From Sphingosinicella humi (GTDB taxonomy: Bacteria; Pseudomonadota; Alphaproteobacteria; Sphingomonadales; Sphingomonadaceae): 64,000 nt of DNA. A model generated the notes under the pieces. It saw nothing but the letters and a program-made list of their open reading frames with translations. It made no database searches and was not told the origin of the DNA. The position numbers and the translations under genes were made by a program. Where the stretch lies: the NCBI RefSeq assembly GCF_003129465.1, contig NZ_QFFF01000001.1, forward strand, positions 2,341,501 through 2,405,500, read 5' to 3'. Shown here one piece after another: positions 17,497 to 25,313 of the stretch. The number at the start of each line of letters is the position of its first letter. The stretch's first letter is position 1.

Positions 17497-18372
17497 ATGG
17501 CGAGCAGGGGGATATCGCGGACGGAGCTGAAGGAGGGGGCGAGCCATGAGGGCTTTCTCCGCCATAAGCGATTCCGCTGGCTGAAGATCGCGCTGGGGCT
17601 CTCGCTGCTGAGCCTCCTCGTCTACGCCTTCACCGACGTTCAGCCGCGCCACAATGGCGGCAGCTGGCTCGGCTATACGCTCGGCACGATCGGGGCGCTG
17701 CTGATCCTGTGGCTGACCCTGCTGGGCCTGCGCAAGCGGGCGATGACGCGGGGACGCTGGTCGCTGAAGGCCTGGACGTCGGCCCACGTCTATCTGGGCT
17801 TGTCGCTGATCGTCGTCGCGACGCTCCACACCGGATTCCAGTTCGGCTGGAACGTCCATACGCTCGCCTACGCGCTGATGATGCTGGTCATCGCGTCGGG
17901 CATCTACGGGATCTCCGTCTACGCGACGCTGCCGCAGGCGCTCAGCGACAATCGCGCGGAAATGACCAAGCCGCAGATGATCGACGCCGTCGCCAAGCTC
18001 GATCGGCAGCTTCGCACGGCGGCGCAGCCGCTTACGGTGGACGATACCGAGATCGTCACTCTCTCGCTGGACGATGACGTCTTCGGCGGCGGCCTTATTC
18101 GGCGCCTGTCGGGCCGTTATCCGCGCTGCGGCACCGCGCGGGCGCTGCGCGAGCTCCAGGATCGACTGGCCGTGTCCTCCGGCCGGGAAGCGGAGGCACT
18201 CGAGACGGTGACGGACCTGCTGGAGCGCAAGCTCGCCGCCCTCTCACGCATCCGGCGGCAGCTGAAGCTCCGCGCGATGCTGGAGGTCTGGCTCTACATC
18301 CATGTGCCCATCACCTTCGCCCTGATCGCGGCGCTCAGCGCCCACATCCTCAGCGTCTTCTTCTACTGGTGA
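17497..18372 (+). CDS. Predicted di-heme b-type membrane protein
   Basis: 291 residues with five or so membrane segments: LALGLSLLSLLVYAF-type helix at 30-46, 58-78, 93-112, 122-145, a soluble part at 150-255, and a C-terminal helix at 264-290. His97 and His111 are 14 apart in one helix, and His269 and His283 are 14 apart in the last, the spacing for two stacked b hemes as in cytochrome b561/NarI/DMSO-reductase-type quinol proteins. I do not recognise a named family. The start is the first ATG after an in-frame TAG and has no clear Shine-Dalgarno. Lying between an iron-sulfur fusion protein and a membrane-anchored decaheme cytochrome, it is the natural electron bridge across the inner membrane (inference). 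Confidence 0.75.
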   Translation: MASRGISRTELKEGASHEGFLRHKRFRWLKIALGLSLLSLLVYAFTDVQPRHNGGSWLGYTLGTIGALLILWLTLLGLRKRAMTRGRWSLKAWTSAHVYLGLSLIVVATLHTGFQFGWNVHTLAYALMMLVIASGIYGISVYATLPQALSDNRAEMTKPQMIDAVAKLDRQLRTAAQPLTVDDTEIVTLSLDDDVFGGGLIRRLSGRYPRCGTARALRELQDRLAVSSGREAEALETVTDLLERKLAALSRIRRQLKLRAMLEVWLYIHVPITFALIAALSAHILSVFFYW

Positions 18373-18382
18373 GCGGGGCGCT

Positions 18383-20173
18383 ATGACCTTCCTCCTCCGC
18401 CAGATTTCGCACAGCGCCGAAGGCCGCGAGATCGTCCGCCCCTCGCGCGTCGAGGCGGACCGGCTGACCATCGGCCGCAGCCCCGAATGCAATATCCACC
18501 TCACCGATCTTGCCGTCGCGCTTCACCATGCGACGGTCGAGCGGACGGGCGAGCGCCTCAGGCTGACGAGCGAGAAGGGGCTCTATGTCGAGCTGAACGG
18601 ACGCAAGACCCAGGCCGGCGTCATTGAGGTGGCGGCCGGCGGCGAGATCCGCATCGCCAGCCACCTCATTCGAATAGCCGCCGCCCCGGCGGATGCCGAC
18701 GAGATCGCGATCGACATTGAGCGGGTGGGGGAGGTCGGCGGCGGCAAGTCGCGATCCGCCGAGCGGATGTTCTCGCTGGCTTCGGTCATGCCGAGCAAGC
18801 GGGCGGCGGCCTGGGGGCTGATCGCGCTCGTCCTCGCTCTCTTCCTTGCCTGGCCGATCAAGGGCTATTTCGACCGCCAGCAGGAAACGGAGGCGGTGCA
18901 GCGCTTTCACGCCGACCAGATGTGGTCGAGCGGCAAGCTGTCGCTCGCCCATACGGCTCTCGAGAATGACTGCCAGGCCTGCCATGTGAAAGCGTTCGAG
19001 GCCGTGCGGGACGCCGCCTGCAAGAACTGCCATACCGGCATTCACGACCATGCCGACCCGTTCCGCCTGGCGCGCGCTCAGCCGGACCTCACCACCTGGG
19101 GCAAGGTCGAGCTCGCCTTCAAGGAGACGTTCGACATCCCGCCGGGCCGCTGCGTCGAGTGCCATACCGAGCATGAAGGCGCGACGCGGATGCCGGCGAC
19201 CGCGCAGCGCTTCTGCAGCGATTGCCATGCCACGCTGGAGGATCGCCTGCCCGACACAAAGCTCGCCAATGCCGGCGATTTCGGCACCGCCCATCCGGAG
19301 TTCCAGCCGGCGCTCATCACCAACTGGGACGCCGACCGGCCGGTCGTGAGGCGCGTGTCCCTCGCGCAGAAGCCGCGCGAGGACAGCAACCTAAAATTCC
19401 CGCACGACCTGCATTTGTCGAAGACCGGCGGGGTGCCTCAGATGGCGCGGCGGCTGGACGGCGAGTTCGGCTTCGGTCAGGCGCTCGAATGCAAGGACTG
19501 CCACGTGCCGACGCCCGACGGCGTCCGCTTCCAGCCGATCAACATGGAGGAGGATTGCGGCATGTGCCACAGCCTCGCCTTCGATCGGGTGGGCGGGACC
19601 GTCCGCACCCTGCGGCATGGAGAGCCGCAACAGGTCATCGCCGACCTCCGCACCCTCTATGGCGGCCGCTCGGGCGGTTCATGGAACGGTGCGGACCGGC
19701 GCCGGCCCGGCCTCCATGGCGCTCCGGCAGGTTCGGTGAGTGCGGCGCAGGCGATCCGGGCGACCTTCTCGCCCGGCGGCGCCTGTTACGATTGTCACCA
19801 GGTGGTCGCACCGCCGCCGGGATCGCTTGCCTTCGATATCCGGCCGGTCGCCTTCCCGATGCGCTATATGCAGAAGGGCTGGTTCGATCATCGCGCGCAC
19901 CAGACGGAGGACTGCGCCAGCTGCCATCTGGCGGAGAAGTCGGCCGCGGCCAGCGACCTGCTGCTGCCCGATCTCGCCAGCTGCCGCGAATGCCATGGCG
20001 GTGAAAGCGCCCGCGCCGAGGTGCCGTCGAGCTGCGCCATGTGCCACGATTATCATATGGACGAAGGCGCGCCTTCCATGCTGATCAGGGAGCGGGTGCG
20101 CGGTAAGAAGAAAGATACGGTTATAGCCGATACCGCCAAGCTGCGGCGCGCCGCCGCCGCCGAAAGACGATAG
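18383..20173 (+). CDS. FHA-domain, membrane-anchored decaheme cytochrome c
   Basis: 596 residues. Residues 1-98 form a forkhead-associated-type domain with the GRSPECNIHLTD...HHATVE core, predicted cytoplasmic. A transmembrane helix at 141-160 (AAAWGLIALVLALFLAWPIK) follows, and the remainder would be periplasmic, with ten CxxCH heme sites: CQACH (197), CKNCH (213), CVECH, CSDCH, CKDCH, CGMCH, CYDCH, CASCH, CRECH and CAMCH. FHA domains bind phosphothreonine or act as protein docks, so this fuses a signalling module directly to a multiheme wire. It starts ten bases after the di-heme b gene and ends seven bases before the phosphodiesterase gene: one operon. The cytochrome part resembles the c3/c7 superfamily; the full architecture is not one I know as a named protein. 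Confidence 0.88.
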   Translation: MTFLLRQISHSAEGREIVRPSRVEADRLTIGRSPECNIHLTDLAVALHHATVERTGERLRLTSEKGLYVELNGRKTQAGVIEVAAGGEIRIASHLIRIAAAPADADEIAIDIERVGEVGGGKSRSAERMFSLASVMPSKRAAAWGLIALVLALFLAWPIKGYFDRQQETEAVQRFHADQMWSSGKLSLAHTALENDCQACHVKAFEAVRDAACKNCHTGIHDHADPFRLARAQPDLTTWGKVELAFKETFDIPPGRCVECHTEHEGATRMPATAQRFCSDCHATLEDRLPDTKLANAGDFGTAHPEFQPALITNWDADRPVVRRVSLAQKPREDSNLKFPHDLHLSKTGGVPQMARRLDGEFGFGQALECKDCHVPTPDGVRFQPINMEEDCGMCHSLAFDRVGGTVRTLRHGEPQQVIADLRTLYGGRSGGSWNGADRRRPGLHGAPAGSVSAAQAIRATFSPGGACYDCHQVVAPPPGSLAFDIRPVAFPMRYMQKGWFDHRAHQTEDCASCHLAEKSAAASDLLLPDLASCRECHGGESARAEVPSSCAMCHDYHMDEGAPSMLIRERVRGKKKDTVIADTAKLRRAAAAERR

Positions 20174-20180
20174 GCCGCCG

Positions 20181-21035
20181 ATGCTGATAGCGCAGATTAC
20201 CGACATCCATCTGGGCTTCGAGCCGAACAATCCCGCCGAGTTCAACAGGAAGCGCCTCGATCGGACGCTGAGGGCGCTGTGCGCGATGACGCCGCAGCCC
20301 GACCTGCTGCTCGCCACCGGCGACCTGTCCGACAGCGGAGACGACGAGGTCTCCTATCGCCGCCTCAAGAGCGCGCTGGCCGCCTGTCCCTTTCCCGTCT
20401 GGTTCTGCATGGGCAATCACGACGACCGTGCGGCTTTCCTTAAATATTTCCCGCACGTGCCCTCGGCCGACGGCTTCATCCAATATGTGATCGAGGAATT
20501 CCCGGTCCGCATCCTGATGCTCGACACGCTGGAGGAAGGGCGGCACGGCGGCGGCTATTGCGAGACGCGCGGCGCCTGGCTGAAGGCGCGGCTTGCCGAG
20601 CAGCCGGAGCGGCCGACCATCCTCGTCCTCCATCACCCGCCGATCGAGACGGGCCTCAGCTGGATGACCGAAAATCCGGAGGCGGAGTGGGTGCGGCGTC
20701 TTCGCTCGATCGTCGAAGGTCATCCCAACATCGTCGCCATGCTGACCGGCCATCTCCACCGCGCGATCACCACCCAATGGGCGGGGACGACGCTCGCCGT
20801 CTGTCCCTCGACGGCGCCGCAGGTGGCGCTCGATCTGGCTGAAATCGATCCCGACAAGCCGGACGGTCGCCCGATGATCGTGGCCGATCCACCGGGCTAC
20901 GCCCTCCATTATTGGAACGGCGAGGGGCTCATCTCCCACTACGACACCGCCGAGGACCACACCGTCCTCGCCCGTTACGAACCGGCCCTTCAGCCGCTGG
21001 TGCAGATGCTCGTGGCGGAGAGGAAGGACGCCTAA
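20181..21035 (+). CDS. CpdA-like metallophosphoesterase (cyclic-nucleotide phosphodiesterase)
   Basis: 284 residues with all motifs of class III cyclic-nucleotide phosphodiesterases: D-x-H in ITDIHLGF (D8, H10), GDLSDSG, GNHDDRAAF, VLHHPPIETG and TGHLHRAIT. Two metal ions are bound in this fold, and cAMP is the usual substrate of CpdA/Rv0805-type enzymes; the specificity here is inferred. It is the last gene of the operon whose first protein has two cyclic-nucleotide-binding domains, so it may reset the signal that those domains read. A pair of hairpins follows the stop codon. Confidence 0.88.
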   Translation: MLIAQITDIHLGFEPNNPAEFNRKRLDRTLRALCAMTPQPDLLLATGDLSDSGDDEVSYRRLKSALAACPFPVWFCMGNHDDRAAFLKYFPHVPSADGFIQYVIEEFPVRILMLDTLEEGRHGGGYCETRGAWLKARLAEQPERPTILVLHHPPIETGLSWMTENPEAEWVRRLRSIVEGHPNIVAMLTGHLHRAITTQWAGTTLAVCPSTAPQVALDLAEIDPDKPDGRPMIVADPPGYALHYWNGEGLISHYDTAEDHTVLARYEPALQPLVQMLVAERKDA

Positions 21036-21037
21036 TT

Positions 21038-21080
21038 CCTCCCCACGATTCGTGGGGAGGGGGACCACCCGAAGGGTGGT
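21038..21080. repeat. Hairpin repeat, family C, at the junction of convergent operons
   Basis: CCTCCCCACGA-TTCGTGGGGAGG (21038-21060) is a near-perfect hairpin, followed at once by ACCACCCGAAGGGTGGT (21064-21080). A second copy of the first hairpin stands at 38089-38113 behind another + strand gene. It could act as a bidirectional transcription stop between the two convergent operons, though no T-run follows. Confidence 0.65.
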
Positions 21081-21224
21081 GGAGGGGTGACTGCCCTGAG
21101 GGTGGCGCGGTTCGCGCCCCAACCGAAACCCGAACGAGACTGGCGCGTCCGACGAGCCATCCCCCTCTCGGCGCCGTTACCATGCTCCGCATGATCCCCC
21201 TCCCCAGCAAAAGCTAGGGAGGAT

Positions 21225-24200
21225 TTACTGCACCCAGTCCGCGAAGGTGCCGGTGTCGCTGACCCGGTAGACGAAACCCCGTCGGTTCAGGAACAGGCGC
21301 TCCATCTCGGCGCGGTTGAAGGGGCGGGAGCCGAGGCGGCCGAAGACGGCGATCTGGCCGCCGGTTTCGTCCACCGCGCGATCTCGGTCCAAACCCTTGG
21401 AAAGGCCGAGGGCGGGCGCGGGCGTGCGGGCCCAGGCGATCAGCTCAGGTTTGGGCGCGGGTGAGAAGCCGTAGAAATTGGGTTGGCTGTCGGGCGAGGT
21501 GAGTTGGAGGACCTTGAGGCCGTTCCGCCCGTCCGCGACATAGGCGAAGAGCGAGGCATTGGTGGAGCCAACGATCACGTCCCGAACGTCGTTCATGCGC
21601 CCGTCGAGCGTCACCTTCTGATAGAGGCTCGGCCGTTCCGGATTGGTGACGTTGACGATCACCAGGCCCTCGGGGCCGCCCGCGACATAGGCGTAGGTGC
21701 GCGCGACGTAGAGGCCGTGGGCATCGGCCAGAGGCACCGTCGCCTCCGGGATGAGGCTAGGCTGATCCATGCGGGTCACGTCGATCAGCTTGAGGCCCTC
21801 GGCGTCGGTGACCCAGAGATAGCGGAACTGGAGGGCCGACGAGCGCGCGTCGCGGAGTGGTACGGTGGCGACGTGGCGCGGACGGAGCGGATCGTCGAGG
21901 TCGACGACCACCAGCCCCGCCGCGGCGGTAATGTAGGCATAATGACCCGCCAACGTGACGTGGCGGGCGTCGGTGAGGACGCCGCCCTCGTTCCAGGTGA
22001 CGGCGCGCTTCAGATCGTTGTTGCGCGGCTCGCCGTCCGCGAAGGTGTTGACGTCGACCAGGATCAGCCCCTCGTCGGCATCGGTGACGACGGCATAATT
22101 GTAGATCGGGTGGAAGGGCTGCTCCTGGTTCGCCTCGCGCATCGCCGGCGTGTTGCGTTCGGGCGCGATCGACTGGTTGGTGGGGAGCGCCATGCAGGTC
22201 GCGTTCTTCGTCTTCACACGAGCATCATGGCCGAGCGGCGAGAAGGGCGCGGTGACGATACGCTCCGACAGGCCCTTGTTGCCGATCGAGGCGACGTCGT
22301 AGACGCGGAAGCCGCCCTTGCCCTCGGCGACGAACATATATTCCCCGCGCAGCTGCAGGCAGCGGACGGCGCCGTCCGTGCCCTGGACGACATTGGCGAA
22401 CTGCTCCAGCGCCTGGGTTTCGCCGCTGAGCTTGCTGTCGAACGTCTTGCCCCGGGTCCATTCGATGAGCTCGCGGCCGTTGCGCTCGACGTGGAGGCGC
22501 CAATAGTCGGGATAGGCGTAGCGGTGGAGGTAGGAGCCCAGCACCGCCTGCGGCTCCTCCCATTCGGTGACGCGGACCGCCTCGAAACCGTCCTCCAGCC
22601 CGACCCAGGCGTGAAGCCCGACGAAGTTCACGAAATTGGTCCCCTGGAGCAGCAGCTGCGCCATGATGGCGTTGTTGTCGTTGGCCTCGCTCAGATGGCA
22701 GTCGGAGCAGGTCTTGGTCTCGGTCTTGCGGACAGTGTGCGGGAAATGGGGCGCGAAAGCCTGGGATGAGAAGCCGATGGCGCTGATCGGCGGCTGCTGG
22801 ATGTAGATGCGCTCGCGGTTGAGGTTGGTCGAGGAGAGGACCAGCGCCGAGCTCGAGCGGACCGGGGCGACGATATTGCCCTTCGTCGTCTGGTGGACGC
22901 CGAGCTGGAACATCTGGTCGCGCGCGACCTGCGGATTGTAGGTCGCGAAGTTGCGGGTCTCGATGCCGTCATATTTGTGGCTGGAGGTCTTCCAGTTGGC
23001 CTCGATCGGAAGGTGGCAGCCGCCGCACGACGTGGTCCAGCTCAAATGGCAGGTGAAGCAGGCCATCTCGTCCGGCTTGTGGGCGAGATCGGTGTCGGCG
23101 ACGCCCGTTCCGAAGGTGAACTGGCCCGTCTCCGCCCCGGCTTTCGACATCAGCTTCGCCCGCGCCGACTTCATGTTGAAGCTCGGGTGGTCGCGGTCGA
23201 CGCTGTCCTTCACCAGGCTCACTTCCCATTCGAGTTCGGGATCGACGATCGAACGCTGGATGAGTACGCGGCGGCCGTCGTCGCTCTCCATCCACTCGAA
23301 GCGGCGGCGGCCGTCCTCGTTGCGGATGAGGGCGAGATTGTTGCCCTTGGGCGGCGCGGCCGGGCCCGAGGTGAGGAGCGTCGGATAGTCCTTGGCCGTG
23401 CCGTGGCAGTCCTTGCAGGCGATCTCGATCGCGTTGGCGACTTCGCCATAGATGAAGCCGGTGCCGTGGCTGTCCTGGCTGAAGTGACAGTCGGCGCACT
23501 GCATGCCCTTTTCGGCATGGATATCCATCATGTGGACGGCCTTGCCGGGATTGACGCCCGGCTCGACGAACTCGCCTTCGCCCGCGCGGCGGAATTTCTC
23601 GGGATCGTCGGGCGGGACGATGTTGCCGTCGGCGTCGAGCAGGTTGCCCTCGCGGTCGCGCTTGAAGACGGCGCGGAAGTTCCAGCCGTGGCCGTGATAG
23701 TCGGCGAACTGCGTATGCTTCGCCTTGGGATTGACGTCGTCATAGACGTTGCGGAGGAAATCGAGGTCGGACCATTTGCCGCGAGGGCCGGCGCCCTCCG
23801 GGTTGCGCTCCAGCGTCTTGTGGACCTCTTCGGCGGTCGGATATTTCTGCTTCTCAGGCCACATCAACGGCGCGTCGGACTCATAGTCCCACATGGTGTA
23901 GCCGAGATAGCTGTTCAGGAAGATGTTGGGCTGGTGCATGTGGCAATTCATGCACTGCGCGGTCGGGATGGCGCGGGTGAAGACGTGCCGGATCGGATGG
24001 CCCTTCTCCTTCGTCGTCGTGACTACGTCCAAGCGCGTATGCTGAGCTAGTTCTCCCGGACGGCGTGTCCATTCACTAATAATTGTCTCACGTTCGCCTT
24101 CACCGTGTCCCTCTTCCATCTGGCGCGCGATGGTGGGATCCACCGTCGCCGTCTGACCGTCGCGGCCATATTTCGCATAAAGCAGGCTGTGCCGCGGCTC

Positions 24201-25313
24201 GCGGTCGTTGGCGTAGACGACATGGCAGCCGGCGCAGCCCGACTGACGATAGTCGCCGGGCTGATCGTTGGTCCCCATGAACCACATGAACGGGTCGTTG
24301 AGGCGCGTCTTGTGGATGTTGAGGATGGGGATGGCGACGCGGAGCCCGGTGCCGGGGCCGCGGTTCGACTGGCGGATGTCGGGCCGGCCTGATTCCTCGA
24401 GGCGCTGGATGGAGCCGGTGGGCGAGGGGAGGCCGATCTCCGGGAACTGCGTATTGATGGTCCGGCCGCCGCGCTCGAAGACGCGAAAGATGTCGGCCGG
24501 CGGAATGACATGCCAGGTGGGGAGGGGGTAGAGCTCGGCGAGCACACCGCGCGCTTGCTGCTTTTCGCTGAGCGTGCCGTCCGGGCCGGTCGGCGAGACG
24601 ATCTTCGCCGGCTCGCCGGTGCGGGTGTAAGCCTCTCCGAAGATGTAATTCTTCATCGGCGCGATGCCGTTATTGTAGGCCGCGCCGCCCATGAACATCG
24701 CGCCGGTCGCCATCAGCGATCGTTCGGCGGCCTCGATCACTTCGATATGGCAGGCCCCGCAGCTTTCGCGGGCCACGCGATAGTCGGACGGGTTGACGAA
24801 GCGGATATATTCCGGCGCCTCGCGGTTCAGCAAAGTGTAGCTACGCGTCGGGTTGGCGCTCGACGGCCAGTGCCAGCTTTCGGGATATTTCGGGAGCACA
24901 TGCGCCTGGTTGCGCGCCGCGACATAGGCGGGGGCGTTGTGGTTCGAGACGTCGGTGGCGAAGACGCTCGCATTGCCGCCATGGCAGTCGGTGCAGCCGA
25001 GCACGACCGCGGGCGATTTGTGCATGGTCTTGGCGTCGCTCGCCGTGTGGCAGCTGACGCAGCCGGCGCTCTTCGCGTCGGCCATGTCCCATTCCTGCGT
25101 GCGCGGCGCCGGCTCGGCCCGGACGAGGCTGTAGTCGCGCTCGACGGGCTTTTCTGTCTCGGCAGCGATTAGGGGGGCTGCGAGAGTAGCCATCACAACC
25201 GTCATCCCCGCGAAAGCGGGGATCCCGCTTTTCTTCATCCAAGCTGCAAAGAGAGAAGAAGCGGGATTCCCGCTTTCGCGGGAATGACGGAAGAAGGTGG
25301 ACAGCCGACGCAT
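21225..25313 (-). CDS. 1362-residue decaheme cytochrome c with C-terminal LVIVD propeller repeats
   Basis: Ten heme c sites lie between about residues 85 and 870: CVSCH, CTDCH, CGACH, CAGCH, CMNCH, CADCH, CKDCH, CFTCH, CGGCH and CSDCH. From about 975 to 1270 follow repeats of the LVIVD type (for example AYITAAAGLVVVDLDDP, LWVTDAEGLKLIDVTR, AYVAGGPEGLVIVNVTNP), which fold as a beta-propeller in surface proteins. The N-terminus is odd: a REP-type repeat (25199-25290) lies within codons 8-38, so the annotated start yields RHSRESGNP and GIPAFAGMT. From Met26 (25238) the sequence MKKSGIPAFAGMTVVM followed by ATLAAPLIAA reads as a usable signal peptide. The ATG at 25313 overlaps the stop of the barrel gene. 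Likely periplasmic or cell-surface electron carrier; function unknown. Confidence 0.87.
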   Translation of the reverse strand: MRRLSTFFRHSRESGNPASSLFAAWMKKSGIPAFAGMTVVMATLAAPLIAAETEKPVERDYSLVRAEPAPRTQEWDMADAKSAGCVSCHTASDAKTMHKSPAVVLGCTDCHGGNASVFATDVSNHNAPAYVAARNQAHVLPKYPESWHWPSSANPTRSYTLLNREAPEYIRFVNPSDYRVARESCGACHIEVIEAAERSLMATGAMFMGGAAYNNGIAPMKNYIFGEAYTRTGEPAKIVSPTGPDGTLSEKQQARGVLAELYPLPTWHVIPPADIFRVFERGGRTINTQFPEIGLPSPTGSIQRLEESGRPDIRQSNRGPGTGLRVAIPILNIHKTRLNDPFMWFMGTNDQPGDYRQSGCAGCHVVYANDREPRHSLLYAKYGRDGQTATVDPTIARQMEEGHGEGERETIISEWTRRPGELAQHTRLDVVTTTKEKGHPIRHVFTRAIPTAQCMNCHMHQPNIFLNSYLGYTMWDYESDAPLMWPEKQKYPTAEEVHKTLERNPEGAGPRGKWSDLDFLRNVYDDVNPKAKHTQFADYHGHGWNFRAVFKRDREGNLLDADGNIVPPDDPEKFRRAGEGEFVEPGVNPGKAVHMMDIHAEKGMQCADCHFSQDSHGTGFIYGEVANAIEIACKDCHGTAKDYPTLLTSGPAAPPKGNNLALIRNEDGRRRFEWMESDDGRRVLIQRSIVDPELEWEVSLVKDSVDRDHPSFNMKSARAKLMSKAGAETGQFTFGTGVADTDLAHKPDEMACFTCHLSWTTSCGGCHLPIEANWKTSSHKYDGIETRNFATYNPQVARDQMFQLGVHQTTKGNIVAPVRSSSALVLSSTNLNRERIYIQQPPISAIGFSSQAFAPHFPHTVRKTETKTCSDCHLSEANDNNAIMAQLLLQGTNFVNFVGLHAWVGLEDGFEAVRVTEWEEPQAVLGSYLHRYAYPDYWRLHVERNGRELIEWTRGKTFDSKLSGETQALEQFANVVQGTDGAVRCLQLRGEYMFVAEGKGGFRVYDVASIGNKGLSERIVTAPFSPLGHDARVKTKNATCMALPTNQSIAPERNTPAMREANQEQPFHPIYNYAVVTDADEGLILVDVNTFADGEPRNNDLKRAVTWNEGGVLTDARHVTLAGHYAYITAAAGLVVVDLDDPLRPRHVATVPLRDARSSALQFRYLWVTDAEGLKLIDVTRMDQPSLIPEATVPLADAHGLYVARTYAYVAGGPEGLVIVNVTNPERPSLYQKVTLDGRMNDVRDVIVGSTNASLFAYVADGRNGLKVLQLTSPDSQPNFYGFSPAPKPELIAWARTPAPALGLSKGLDRDRAVDETGGQIAVFGRLGSRPFNRAEMERLFLNRRGFVYRVSDTGTFADWVQ
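25199..25290. repeat. REP-like inverted repeat, family A, inside the 5' end of a cytochrome gene
   Basis: Two 32-base arms (25199-25230 and 25259-25290), nearly perfect complements (CCGTCATCCCCGCGAAAGCG and its inverse CGCTTTCGCGGGAATGACGG), enclose a 28-base loop. The element falls in frame within the first 38 codons of the decaheme/LVIVD gene and seems to supply part of its signal sequence. As RNA it would form a long hairpin directly after the start codon. Confidence 0.88.
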
